NCBI GenBank assembly: GCA_031216445.1 | Contig: CM062218.1 | Span: 16,739,001-16,803,000 of the forward strand | Direction of reading: 5' to 3' | DNA: 64,000 nt | From: Lateolabrax maculatus | Lineage: Eukaryota > Chordata > Actinopteri > Acropomatiformes > Lateolabracidae | Part shown: positions 10,498-23,560 of the stretch, in pieces | Numbering within the stretch: position 1 is the stretch's first letter | How the letters are laid out: the number at the start of each line of letters is the position of its first letter | Program-made: the position numbers and the translations under genes | The notes under the pieces: generated by a model | What the model saw: the letters and a program-made list of their open reading frames with translations, nothing else | What the model was told of the DNA's origin: nothing | The model's database searches: none

Positions 10498-10516
10498 GGG
10501 GGGGGGGGGGGGGGGG
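10498..10516. repeat. Poly(G) run
   Basis: Nineteen consecutive G residues on the plus strand in the start of the predicted intron. Confidence 0.95.
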
Positions 10517-10581
10517 TGGCTGCTGATGATCGCATAGGATGCTGCACTTTTATTATTCTGCCTGTGCACATTTGGATGACT

Positions 10582-10596
10582 GGGGGGGGGGGGGGG
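10582..10596. repeat. Poly(G) run
   Basis: Fifteen consecutive G residues, 65 bases after the previous G run. Together they have strong G-quadruplex and R-loop potential. Confidence 0.95.
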
Positions 10597-10687
10597 TTTA
10601 GTCGCTCTAACGCATATTTGGCGCTCCTTTGAAATGAGCCGACCGTTCTCTATCTTAACATCTGTATTCACATGATTTACCTCAGTG

Positions 10688-10700
10688 CCCCCCCCCCCCC
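10688..10700. repeat. Poly(C) run
   Basis: Thirteen consecutive C residues about 90 bases after the second G run, so a G/C pairing hairpin in RNA is possible. Confidence 0.95.
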
Positions 10701-12339
10701 TTTCCTGTATGTTACAGCCATGCTGCTGCAGCCCAGTCCCTCTTCTGGCACGGCCTTACTAAATCTTATGGCATTAGCTGGATTACTCGGATAGTGTGTC
10801 AAAAGATCAGATGGCTCAGGCACAGAACAGGGCCTTCATCCTATATGGTGTGTGATAAGAAATTAGATGTAAAGGATGATTGTGTGAGATTTTCTTGTAA
10901 ACTGCCGACTGTAGAAGCTTGAGTTGTTTTCATATGAAGATAACTGAATAAACCCGAGTAGCAGTTTTGCCTCTAGGCTCTATCTTGCTTAGTGCGTGTG
11001 CTGCTGGGGATGTGGGGGGGAGGTTCCTCAGGGGAGTGCAGAGTTAATGTATTAAAGGGCTCTGATGTTGTGTGTGATGTGCATTAACTAAGCATCCTTG
11101 CATCCAACACCACACGCCTCCAAAATGACTCGACGTGAAACCGAATATCATCGGATAACAAAGTGGAGTGTTAACTGACCGACCACACACTGCAGTCTTT
11201 AGTGTCAGTGTAATACAATATTTGTGCTACAGTAGAGCATCAAACTCTGGCCCTGAATACTCAAACCCCTCATGATTCCAACTACAAGATGACATTTTTC
11301 TTTTTTCTGGCACGGTGAGTGAATGTGCCACATCCAGCTGAGCTGAGTTTCCTCTGGAGTCGGTCCGGCCTGCACACCCAGTTTGTAGAAAGAGCTGGTT
11401 TCCAATGGAGACACCCTCAATCAATTACACTTTTCTGTCTGCAATCTGTCAGATGTGAAAGTGGTGTGAGGAAACAGCAGGTTCTGTTATACAGCGGGAC
11501 ACGCTGCTCATTTTGTCCACTAAATGGAAAAGAGAGGTCAGTTTGACAGGACAGTGGGATGATTACACAGAAAAAAAAATGTTTTTGGAAATAAAGTTTT
11601 TTTTCCCCACTTCATAAGCTTTTATACACCGTCACAATATACATGTACAGAATATGCTATAGATGCTGAAAAATTACAGTATTTGAATCAAATTTCCATT
11701 TTTTACTTATAACTCTGAGCAGCAAATAAAACCCTGCAGATTTCTGAAAACAGATTTTGGAAGAATCCTAATCCTCTTCAGTCAAATCTAACTGCCTCGT
11801 CTTCATTCACCACAAAGTACAGACTATTACGAAAGCAAGATGCTATCAGAATGCAGGTTCACTGTGACTTATCAGGTTCTCATTCAACCTTAAAATTGAT
11901 TGTCTTTTCTTGAATGAAGCAAAAAAGAAAAAAGAAAAAGAAAAAGGAATAGGCTGTGAGGGGTGGACATTTCTTGGAGTGTGTAGGGTTGAATTTGCCA
12001 GGGCTCATTTAGGTGCATCAACACGCATTGCACAAATCCTATTATTTCTTTTCAACATCACATAAGAGGCTCGGTAATGATGCTCTGTCTTGATGTGCGC
12101 ATGAAGATTAAGTGTCGTCTCGTAAAGGTTCCGGGGGCAAAGAAGTAGATCCATTATAGCACATAGCAAGATGACAGACACTGCAAGGTTTCAGTTTATT
12201 ATTCTGGATAATAACTTCAGAAACAAACAATGTCTTGGCAGAAAGTGGAGCAATGTCCAATGTCTGACAGGATAATATGATTTGGTCAATGCTGAACACC
12301 TTACAACATTCACTGATTGTGCTCAGCATTGATTTGATC

Positions 12340-12525
12340 TTTGCTCGCACAGGCCTGACTACAGCCATGCTAGCGGCAGTGTGCGGCTGCACTTTGAGCT
12401 GAATGCCAGTGTTTTCCTCTGAGGACCATGAATCTCCGCGCAAAGTTTCATGGCAATCCGTTTTGATAGTAGTTGAGGTATTTTAGTCTGGATCAAAGAC
12501 TGACATCACCAAGTTGCCAGAACGA
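12340..12525 (-). repeat. Dispersed fish repeat, copy 2
   Basis: On the minus strand it reads GATCCAGACTAAAATACCTC, then GGATTGCCATGAAACTTTG, the same order and spacing as copy 1 at 4866-5125. It is diverged and incomplete. Confidence 0.65.
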
Positions 12526-14603
12526 TTAAAACCTACCAGCTCAGTTTGACACTTAGAGACAATAACCGCCACTTCCAAACCCAAGTGATGCCAAAAATTT
12601 AGTTATAACATTATTTCTAATGCTGTTGAATGATCCCAGACTTAAAAGGAAAACTTAATTGTGACTCAACACAAGGTTCGTTCTCGCTTAATATAATACC
12701 CTGAGGATTATTGAGGAACATAGTGGTTTGTGGGCCATCTTAAAAAATGGAGAACAATATCAGATTTCCCTGCCATTAGTAGTTGCTTGGGAGTCAGACC
12801 TTTTAGATTCACCATTACTTCATTCCCCAAATACCAGCCGGTACTGATAGGGCTTTGTTTGCAACAAAGCACTTTGTTGTCATCTCTACAGTATATCAAA
12901 GCTCCGTGCTGAAATCCTGTGGTAGCGGGAAAGCAATTGTGGTCTGACAAGGTGAGGGGCTTTGAGTCTTTTCATATTGCTACTGTTGCCTCTAAAGCCG
13001 ACCGCTGCATGAAAACGCAGGACAGAGGAGATGCTGTTATTCAAGAGAAAAGCTCTCCATGTTGATAAAGTGCATTCATATAAAATCTAAACGAATGTGT
13101 GCTGCAGATTAGGACAGCCTGGGGTAGCAGTGGCTGGCCATGCACATATACATACACAGAAAGCATCTCTCCCTCCCTGCTCCTCTCTCTCTTCATGTCT
13201 TCTGCTCATCTCTCTCCGTCTCTTTCCCCCTCAGCCCCGGCTCTTATGAACCACGCTGAGTGTTAAGCCATAAAGAGGCCATTTTGCATATTGCATATCA
13301 ATAAAGAGCATTCAACTCTGGCGCTGGGGGTTTTATTGGGCTCTCACAGACACGACCAGCAGATTGGGGGCCTTTCATGCACAGCGTAAGCACGCCATGT
13401 TGTGTCATCCATGTGCTTTATGGAGGTGGGGTTTAAAGATGTAGTCTGGTTGATCAAGACAGCAACCAGTCAACTTTTATGAATATAGAAGCGGCCGTAT
13501 CATTAAACCCCTAATGATAACTGGAGGTGAACAAATCAAAGTACAATAACCGTGACAGCTTTGAGCTAAACTGAACTCTAAGTAGATGAAAGTCGGCGTG
13601 CAGGATCAGATGTGGAGTGATTAGAGGCATGGGCGTGGCTCTCTATTTGAATAATCAGGATGCAGATTTTCTTCTTTTTTTTTCCTAGTGTAATATTCAG
13701 CTCAGGTTCTGAAGGGGCCACCGTGACTGATTCACGGTCTAATTTACTTGCTTGCCAATATCCCTGCGGTAATTAACAGTATAACATTTACCTTTGAGTT
13801 AATCAGTGGATGTAGTCATTTAAAATGTTGCCCGTCCTGCAGCAGTATATCCCTCACAGAGCCAAACAGAAGGGAGGAGGGAGATTACTGTCGTTATGAA
13901 ACGCAGGCCGGGGCAGAGATGAAATGATTAGATGCTGCAGACTTTACTGAAGCTAAAATACCCAGGTACATTCATGGTTTCTCTTAATACAAGCTGGATT
14001 CAGTATTGGCTAAATGCAGTAGGTGAAAAATCTGCTGTCCTCAAGCTTGTTGTAGACAAACATTGATGAAGTCATGAACGCAATGCATGTGCAGGGGCAA
14101 ACTGAAACAGTCGGGTTACTTATATTATACAAGTGGAATGAGTCATGTCGATTATGTCGAATTGCATGAAATTTCATATATGGAGTTTGTTTTTCAGCTC
14201 AGATGAAAAAAAATGCTTTGAAATTAATTTGAATACAGTGTGCACAGTATATTGGAAAAGTTAAAGGGGCACACCACCAACATGCAAGAACTCATTATGA
14301 GGAATGATACTTATGCAATCTACATATACAGTGATTGAGCAAGATAATTAACGTGAGTATGGTCAATATAATATTCCTATAGGCATTAAAGAGAGGTTAA
14401 GGCTGTTCCAATTGTGCCTTATACCACCCTGACATTTTCTATGTGTGTTTGTAGTAATATTAATGCTAATCTTTTCTCCTGTGTCAAAAGGGCTTTCTCT
14501 TCCCCTCTCTCTGTTGGCAGGCTCCGAGTGTTGGCCACAAGACAAACACTAATAAAATAGCGAGGCCTGCATTGTTAATCTAGGTTTGGCGGGGTGATGG
14601 CGT

Positions 14604-14634
14604 CACACACACACACACACACACGCACACACAC
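14604..14634. repeat. (CA)n microsatellite
   Basis: About fifteen CA units with one G interruption. Confidence 0.95.
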
Positions 14635-15848
14635 TCATATGCCTTTTCATTTCCTTAACACTTCTTTTTTAATTGTCAGCACTCCCCCTCATATTCATAC
14701 ATGCCTCCATTGTTGCCATGATGGAGCTACTCTTTCCGCGGAGTTAGCACCTTGTTTTGACAACATTAATCACACGCGCTGCTGTTATCGCAGGATAACG
14801 GGTGAACCCCAGCTCATAATCGCTATCCACAATACAATACACGCTCACAGTAGATCTACGGACCACTCGTCATGCTCACAATGATGTAATGGAGAGAAAG
14901 ATGCCCACCCAACCCCCAACACTCCAATACAAACTGTGTTTGATTCGTGTTGTGGATGGGACCTGAAACAGAGCTTGCAGGCGAGCGGCAAGGTTAAAGA
15001 GGCGAGGGTAATTGCTGTAACCTATCTGGGTGGAAAAATGTTTGCTCATGTTTCCAGTGTACTCTTCTCTGATGCACTTGGGCATGAAATTGTTCCCCTT
15101 TCCACCCTAGCAAGCCCCAAGCCCAAGTCCATTGCCCATCCCCAGCCAGCCGAGTTGGCCTTTCTGCATGTGTGTCTTTGTGCGCCGGGGTTGTCTGTTT
15201 GCCTTCGGTCGCCTGTGTGAGTGTTTATTTGAGTGGTCGTTGATGTGTGTGTTTGTGAGGGGGTGGGGGGGGGGAGCGGAGGATGGGTGGGTGTTGGGTG
15301 TCAGCTGGCCCTCTCCATTCCTCTCTGACTGACAGAAAAAGTGAGGGAGCGCTGCAATGATTATGGACTGCATAGAGAGCTGCGGCAAAGTGATCACTGA
15401 GCATGTCATGCTAAAATCAGGGAGAGAAAAACAGAGTATGAGAGAAGCAGATTTGAGGACTAGTGGCTCAAGTGCTTCTGGAAAGGAACCATATTAGCAC
15501 ATGCTCATTCATATATTGGTAGAGGAGTGTGTGTCTGCCTGTGTGGATTGGTGTGTGTTTTCAATCGTGCCCAATTTCATGATTGATGAACTGATGAATT
15601 TCATGAATGATGACCTTCACAGCCATTCGTTACATGGTGAGCATTAGAGTTCAACAAGTCATAGTATGTGTGTGTGGGTGTGGGTGTGTGTGTGTGGTGT
15701 TTCTGTGTGTGTTTCTATGTCCTTGTGCTCACAGTAAAAAACCACAATAGCATAGCTCCAACATGCTTCCTGCTGTGTTATGTGCTTAAGAAACGCTGTG
15801 AAGGAGATGTGTGTTTGCACTGCATATTCTAACTGTATATGCTATAGT

Positions 15849-15898
15849 AATTGTCAAGGGGAATACACAGATTCGGCACAGTGTTCCCCATGACAATT
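15849..15898. repeat. Imperfect 18-bp inverted repeat (hairpin)
   Basis: Arms 15849-15866 (AATTGTCAAGGGGAATAC) and 15881-15898 (GTGTTCCCCATGACAATT) match at 16 of 18 positions, with one further G-U pair possible in RNA. The 14-base loop is GC-moderate. The stem is shorter than a usual pre-miRNA. Confidence 0.85.
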
Positions 15899-16904
15899 GT
15901 GTGCAGGAGATATAATATAAGCAGTAGGCACCCACTTGTGATGCATGATAGGAGTCACCGTATCCATAAAAATGTCATAAAATGACTCTTATTTATCAAG
16001 ACAGAAATTAAATGAGTGAGTGAGAATCAGTGTATTGCAGTTGAAGTATAGTAAAGATGTTTTTAAAATGTCCCCCCTTAGTTACTGTTACTATGCCTGC
16101 TAAGCTTTCCGTTCTCAAACAGAACAGAAGTTATTTTTGAAAGAATCAGTCTTTCACACAAAAGCAGGCTTCTCCTTTAGCTGACTGTCGGCTGAATGTT
16201 GGCTGATTTGTTGGTGATAATTCTATGAGTTACCAGAGGAAAGAAAAAAAACAACTACAGCGGACTTTTTAACGTTCACGCCTGGTTTGTTTTAAAACAA
16301 GAACCCTGAAATGCACATGGTGGCTACATACAGGTTGTAATGCCAAAACAACGAGGCTAAAGCTACATGTCCCTGGTGAAAAGTCAGCATCCTCTTCCAT
16401 TGATTATCTATGTAGAAGAAATATACATGGGGAATAGCATAATTTTTGTCTTGAAGGGTACAGCTATAGATAGTTGCCTATTATAGTACAAAAAAAAAAT
16501 CTAATAAAAATGTAATTAAAATGTTATTTGTTCTAACGATTCTCAAACCAAATTAAGAGCAGGACAGAGTTTCTGTCATTACTCTAAATTAAATTCCATC
16601 TCCACACCTTTTTAGTCCATTCCTTTCAATTACTGTTGTGTTTTGGCTTTTCGGTAAAACAAAAGAAACAAGCACCGGTGACGTAAATCACGGCTGAATA
16701 AGACAGAACACTCACTCACAGTTGATTGATTGTATATGAAATGATCTCTCCCCAGTGACAAGTAAATGGGATCGACATTAGAAGACTTGATGCCGCAGAT
16801 CAACTTGTTAAACTGGATGTTTTTATGGTCTATGGTCTGGCTTTCCCCTCACGCAGGCACCGTAAGAAGGATGTGTTTCTACCTGAAGATGATCAGAGGA
16901 TGAA

Positions 16905-16917
16905 GGGGGGGGGGGGG
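16905..16917. repeat. Poly(G) run
   Basis: Thirteen consecutive G residues in otherwise purine-rich intronic DNA (about 16880-17060). Confidence 0.95.
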
Positions 16918-17149
16918 CAGGAATAAAGGAGGAGGACGGGATGATGGCCTAATGGAGTGGATGAGCAATTGCGTCGATGACTCAGGATGAAGGGGATGGC
17001 AGTCATTTGATGGGTGGATGATGGGGGGAGCGAAGTGGGAGGGAGAGAGATGATGATTAAATAATAGAGAGGAGTAGTCTTTAAACTCTACATCATATGG
17101 TAGCTTTTCATTTCATTTACCTCCTAAAGGTGCACCACTTTTTAAAATT

Positions 17150-17480
17150 ATTTTGTGCCTCTCCTTCCTTTTTCCTCATTCCTTCATCTTCTCTCTCCTT
17201 CTTTTCTGGCTCCCTTCCTGTCTTCTGTCCTGTCTCCCCCATTCCCTGTCTGCTGGCTTTTATTTCCCACTTTGCATTCCTCCCGTTTCACGCTTCCTCT
17301 TCTTCCTCTTCTTCCTTCCTCTTTCTTCCTCCTTCCCTTCTCTCTTCGCTCCATTCATCATCTCATTCTCTCCATTCCTCCCCCATCTCATCTTCCCCAT
17401 CTCATCTTCTGCCTATTTCCCTAATGCCCCCTTAATATCTGCCTCCATCACTGATTACCCTTCCTCCATTTTCTAGACTT
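17150..17480. repeat. Pyrimidine-rich tract (degenerate CTT/CCT)
   Basis: About 330 bases of almost only C and T on the plus strand, with overlapping Ser/Pro/Leu/Phe-rich frames in all three phases. Equal openness in all phases is typical of simple sequence rather than coding DNA. Confidence 0.85.
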
Positions 17481-18039
17481 TGCCTCCCATTTGTATTTCA
17501 CAACATTAGTCTTACCTCTCTGCCTTACTCTAATAGCTGTCGTGCTTAATTCCTCCCCCTCCTCTGCTCTCATCTCATTGCAACCTCTATCTCTCTGCCT
17601 CTTTGTCACCCCCTCCTAACAATAACATTTCGGCCTCCCTATCTCTCCCCCTCTGCATGTTCTCCTACCTCTTTTACATCAAGCAGTCCCTTGCCTCCGC
17701 TCTCCAGCCCTCACTATCTCTTGTAAGAGGGACAGGTGGCGGTGCAAGTACACGCTTTCAGTGGGACATGCCTGCGCTCAGATTTAAATAGATAATGGCA
17801 GGACTGTAGCGCTTGTTGGGCTCTCTGAATAATGCAGGAGCTCCTGAAGGCATTGTTGCCAGGCTTCACTGATGGTGACATGCATACGCCAGCTCGCAAG
17901 CTTGCAATATTGATATCAAGAGAGAGGAAGGGACTCAGTGGCAGTTATTTATATTTTTCCCCCTCTATATGCCAGCTTCGTTCTTAATACTCAAAGTTGA
18001 CTCTTCAGCTGAAGAGAGTGTCCTTCAAAGAAGTTGTTT

Positions 18040-18340
18040 CAGCAAATGCCGGATAACGGCGTATGACGAAGCCCTCCAGTGGCGGTAGTGACCGTTTTCC
18101 GTTGGGAGTAAAGGAAGAAGTAGTGCGACGTTGTTATAGAGCCACAAAGTCTGCAGAAGAGGGAGGTCAGGTTTATGCTGTTGACATGTGAGACAGCTGT
18201 TCATTTCCCATCTCCTGCTACCTACCTACTTCTTAAACCTAACCAAGTTGATAGGGTGCCATCAGAAACTGGTTTTATTTGGCAACAGTACTTTGTGCTG
18301 GTTTTGGTGTTGGCAATAAGAAATGAGGATTTGTGTTGTC
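18040..18340. repeat. Possible degenerate interspersed repeat
   Basis: The phrase CTACCTACCTACTTCTTAAAC followed by CTAACCAAG resembles a fish interspersed repeat known to me by wording only, and a related passage (AACCTTAAACCAAGCAGTTTTG) occurs near 29370. Termini and class are not determined. Confidence 0.35.
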
Positions 18341-21300
18341 TGAAGATTCATAAATAAAAAAATAAAATAAAAAACATTTGGTGAACTCAATGCTTGAATT
18401 GGATACAGCCTACCCACATATTACATCTCTGTCCTGCTTTACTTACACCACCTCTTTCTAATGCACATACGATGTAGTTATTGTAGGTGGAGGCTCCTGA
18501 TAGCGATTCCAGTCTGAAATCTGAATACCTTACTGCTAGTTATTTTTATGTGAATTGACATGAGGCCAGGGTTGGCTGTGGCACTAAAAATGGTCGCCTG
18601 CTGTCACAATGGATGTAACTAATAAAAGCACTTAATTTTTTTATGACCTTGATGATGGAACTGTTTTTTAAATGGCTCATTCAAATCATGGTAGTTCAAG
18701 TACAAGGCGTGGTCTAGTTCAGTTAAAAAACAAACTGCTTGTTAAGAGCTTAGATTTCAGCTGAAGCCTGAAGTCTGAAAATAGTCCATAAACAGTCCAG
18801 CAGGTGTCAGGGGTTCATTATTTGATAATTTATGCTTATTAGTTACTTTGTTATAATTTTGGTTTAGGAATTAGTCCTTTGGAATGTCAGATCATTCCTT
18901 TTTGTACACAATTTGCAGAATTTGCAGAAAAACATCCACAATTGCCACTGCTGGCATGGTTTTATTGCAAAATCAGGCTCAGGGTAAACGTACCTACTAA
19001 CGGCCAATTGCGTACACGTAGTAAGTAGTAATTACTCCATGTTAAAATTACTTGACAGCTTGTGCAGCCAAATGTATTTTTTTGGAATAATAAAAATGAG
19101 CAATCACAGCACAGTAATTGTTTGGAGTACATGGTTCTTCATTATAAATCCCCTGCAAATCATTTTTAAAAGGGCAAAATTGACTGTGGTCCTGAAATTC
19201 AAAATATCACATGAATCAAAATTAGTTAATAGCATTTAAATATACTAACAAATAATTACAAATTACTTACCGTTTACATTTAAAGCTGCTGAGATGATGC
19301 TAGTGGCCTCATTCATGCTGTACATGGTGGATCAGACCAGGTTCTGTCAGGGGACACACTGATGATCTACTGGACAGATGTCATAAGTGTGCAGGAGATA
19401 GTGCCATTGATCTCGTGTCATGCTCTTATGAAACATAATCACAGGGGCGATTGTTTAGCTTTCTCACAAGACAATGTACTGATAACTATTAGTGTTATCA
19501 ATTCTGTCATGATCACTAATCTTCTGGCCTGTCGGGCAGCTCATCTGAGATTGGCTGGTGGACCAGAATAGCCAGTCATGATTTGTAACACCTCCAGTCA
19601 GTTGAAGGAAAGATGGAGACTTCACTTTAAAGAAAACAGGCCCTTTATAAAGTGTACGTAGATTTATTGGCCTGACTTGGTTCTGTATAAACTGTGACTT
19701 TCTGTGCTTTTCAGTCTTTTCAAGGTTTGAGGGACAGTCTGGTGGAACAAAAATCAGAAAAAATGAAAAGAGGAAATATCATAAAGGGTGAAATAAGTGG
19801 AGCTGTAAAAAAAGAAAAAATATGCACCATTGTCTCCTGGTATTTTTGCTGCGAGCTGTGCACTGGTGCTTGAGGAAAGAAAAGGAAAAGAAAATACATA
19901 GAGTTGTGCTTGTGATTTTATCTTGTTATTTTCTCTCTTGCTAGTTATTCACTACTTCTTCTGTATAGCGTTCTCCTGGAGGGCGCTTCTTACTTTTCAA
20001 GAATACGGGGTTGGTCCCTCAGGGGGGCATTTTAGGGAGCTGTTTGTGTGTGGCTGCCTTCGACTGTCTGTCAGAGAGAGGGGGAGAGAGGGGAGATGGA
20101 AATGGAGGAGAGAAAGGACTAGATGATGTTTGATCAGTGGGGTGCTGAGTCACAGTGGGATGTGATGGAGAGATTGGTGCTGTGCGGCAGAGGAGAGGGA
20201 ACGAGAGGAAGACAAAGAGACAGACTAAATGAGAGTTTTGAGAAGTAGAGCCTCAGCGGTCTCCTTCCCCCATTCAAGGTGTCTTCCACAGAACAAACAC
20301 ACGTGCAGACACATATGCACAAGTCTTTTCTCTCTCCTTCCCCCCCCTCTCCCCCATCTCTGTCTCTGTGGGGGCCTGTCTTTGAGTCGGAGTGTAATCT
20401 GTGAGGTGGATGAAGCACAAATCCTGTCATATGTCTTGCCATCCGTCTGAGGTGCAGTACAGAGTGTGGCTGACGGTGTTCTTGCCAGGGCTGACAAACG
20501 TGCGCCTCTAAGAGCTTTACTTTTACACCGAGCCTCCTCCTAGGACTGTGTCCTGTGCGTATTGTTGTGAGATCCATTACTGTGTCACATGTGGTAACAG
20601 CGGAGGTCACCAGAGAGACATGTGATAAACAGATTTACATTTACCTCACTGCTTCTGCTCCGTGGCAGCCAAAAGCAACGCTAAGTTTGGGTTTAGTCCA
20701 ATACTTTTTATCAAATTGCTGATGTATTGAATCAGAATGTTTGCACTGTGGATGGCTGACGATACAGAAGTTGTACAGTCAATGCAATTGACAATACATT
20801 TATCAAATAAGAAATTATGTAGTTTGAATATAATCAGCCAAACAAAATGATTAGAATATTCTGAACTTTCACCCAGTGATTATGTGGCCATTAGTTGAAA
20901 CACTGTAATATTGCCAAATGAATTTCCATGTTTTCATCATAAGCTGGCAATAAATATAGCATTAGCTAAGACCATATTACAATAACAACTTGTCCAGTGC
21001 TAATCAATTCATGATAGACTTACTCCATTTACTTTTTTGGCTAAACACTGCAGTTATTTAAGCCTGTTTATTTGAGTTCCCAGCTGATGGGTTCATTTTG
21101 TATTCTTTAAATAATAATTTGACAGCTGAATGAAAACAGATTTGTACAGGACACAGAGGAAGTCGCGAGTCCGTCGTGTCTGTTTTTCCCAAAGTGAAAC
21201 TGTGCGGCATGTCATTATAACAGCAATGCTAATTTCCAGTTGGGGCCAGTTTGGGTTAAATGTGGCTCATCTGGAGGAAGGCCAGAGGCAGCAGCCGCTG

Positions 21301-23520
21301 CCAGGAAGGGAGCAGGAGGGCCCCACAGCTGTCACACAGCTCTGACCTGACGGCATACAGGGGAGCAAAGGTCCAGCGGCCCGACATGATACTGCGGGGA
21401 CCCTGACCTCTGTCTGCGATGTGAATCGTAATTCAGCCAGAAGAGAAGATAATTGAAAGAAGAGATGAACTACTTTCTCTGTTTTGACAGAGATAAGTGA
21501 TAACACAATCAGCAGTAGTGTTATTTTTACTAGTAGCAATAGTACTTACAGTACAGGTTGTGGTTGTCTAGGTCATTATACTGTATCTGACCCCTCGCTG
21601 TGTAAACATTGGCGGAAAATTCAGCGACACCGGCACGAGAATAAATCGGCAGGAGACGAGCTCCACAGGGGGCCACAATGGCAAGGTGCACACACAAATA
21701 CACATGCACACACACACACACAAAATCTCCTGCCAGTGTGACAGTCAGTTGCATTGGTTGGATCACCGGAGGGCTGCAGGACCAAGGCCATTAGAGACCG
21801 AGTACAGCCGGAGCTCTGGTACCTACAGCACCCACTAATGGAATACATTCACCATGTGTGTGCATTTCAATGTCTGTGTTCAGTTACCACAGTGTATGTG
21901 TGTATTGCTATCATGCTGTTGGTTTTCAGCTCATCCTCAGTGTTGGCTGCACTCATCACTGATTTACTTTGCAAATGGAGATTCAGCACACTGTCTCACA
22001 ATGGTCACTGCAGGAATGTTCACGTAGTGTTGGAGATGATTGCCGGGAGTCATTTTGTTCAGAAGATTAGTACCAAAACCACTGTTTGATCGATTTTTAT
22101 AAGCTAATAGTTTAAGCGGTTTATCAAGAACCCAATTGCCAAGCATTTAGCTTTTTGTTTGTGTCCTGTTTCAGATTTATGCTCCTGGCATTTGCGGGTT
22201 CTGTGAACATGTGAATTGTGACACGGTATTGGGAGTTCATACACCAGCTTTGGCCATTAGTGGGGATTTAGAATGGGAACCTCCAAACGTCAGACATAAA
22301 TGTGAGATGATTCGACATTAGAACAGCTTGTGAATATGCCTGAACAGTGGCTAACTTGATACAGGTGAACTGTGTGTAACTGGGACATTTTTCATGGATA
22401 TCCATGGATTAGTGAGATGAAATCATTATTTTGTATGATTGATTTATTTTTATTTTTTCAAAACAGAATACAGTGTAATATGTATGATGCTCAGTGCAAA
22501 TTGTTTCTGATGTATAAGGAAAGGTGGTCTGATGATTTTGTACAAACCTAAATTATGGCTGATTATATAAACCTAACATATGGTCTGATGACAAATGACT
22601 ACAGTAAAGAGCCTTATGAGAAACACATTTTTAACCAAAAGTCAAAGATGTCTGTGTCCACAGTTATGTTCAGGTACATTTCCGTTAGCAATAGAAACAG
22701 GCAGGTTTGCTGGTTGGTGATGGTCATGCTCTGCTGCACATTATGTAATTTAGGGATTCCCCCTGAAAGTCGAAGATTCAAATCATCAAGCCGGTTACAG
22801 CTGTACAGTAATTATGTTATGTTATATAAAACCATGTTTTTAGTGTCTTCTAACCACATATAGGCTGGGCAATTTTATATAACTGATGCAATAAATAAAT
22901 AAAATAACTTATATTAAATAAATTAACTGTTGGTTGGATGTTAGTGCTCAGGGAATCTGTGATGGCCATTTTTCTAAGCACTTCTAAGACTAAGTTACCA
23001 ATCAGAAAAATCACTTTGAGATGTACTAATCATTTAAAATAATCATTAGCTGAAGCCCTAAAGAAGATATTGTTTGCGAATGAGTGGAAAAAAAAGTAAC
23101 CTACCCGAGCTAGTAACAGCATCTGGGTTAGGTAGCGCAGTCTTTTGGTCCAAGTTTGGTTTTTCAGAATTTAGATGCTGAAACACTGATTCTGCTCAGA
23201 GTATTTTATTACCTCGTACCATCCATTGGCAGGTTGTGAGCCACAACTTTCTGTTTAATCATGCAGTTCAGTTTCAAAAGGCAATTAAATGACCAATCTC
23301 CACATTGTTAGTAGTGCAGAGGCTAAATATGGTTTACTGTTGGATTTAGTTTTGAGTCAAAGCAGCCAGGAATTAAGAGAGTGATGGGATTGTGTTTTGA
23401 GCGTGTGTGTGAGTGTGTGTGTGAGTTTGTCTGTGTGTGTGTCCTCGGAGCCCTGGGCAGCACAGTGTGACCATTTCCTATGACAGCTCTTGTGGACTGG
23501 TGTGTATATTTGTGAAGGTT

Positions 23521-23523
<3 letters not shown>

Positions 23524-23558
<35 letters not shown>
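23524..23558. repeat. (TG)n microsatellite
   Basis: About seventeen uninterrupted TG units. Confidence 0.95.

Positions 23559-23560
<2 letters not shown>

Larger units (their letters stand above)
8450..10540. promoter_or_regulatory. CpG island and promoter region of a plus-strand gene
   Basis: CpG dinucleotides are frequent in two blocks, about 8460-8760 and 9100-10480, in contrast to the CpG-poor flanks. A GC box (GGGGGCGGG, 8469-8477) and a CCAAT box (9557-9561) are present; I see no TATA box before the predicted exon. Homopolymers interrupt the island: A26 (8776-8801), C20 (9179-9198), T16 (9884-9899), G12 (9951-9962) and G19 (10498-10516). An orphan promoter for a minus-strand RNA is possible, but no minus donor or exon is supported. 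The long frames on either strand here are CpG-rich non-coding DNA plus repeats. Confidence 0.8.
10701..20000. other. Intronic region, 10.7-20 kb
   Basis: No exon is supported. Contents: a reverse copy of the dispersed fish repeat (12340-12525), a CA run (14604-14634), a G/T-rich stretch (15655-15715), an imperfect hairpin (15849-15898), a G13 run (16905-16917), a pyrimidine-rich tract (about 17150-17480) and a probable degenerate repeat (about 18040-18340). A moderately conserved-looking block around 13250-13400 (AT-rich, TTTTGCATATTGCATAT) could be a non-coding element, but this cannot be tested here. Confidence 0.5.
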
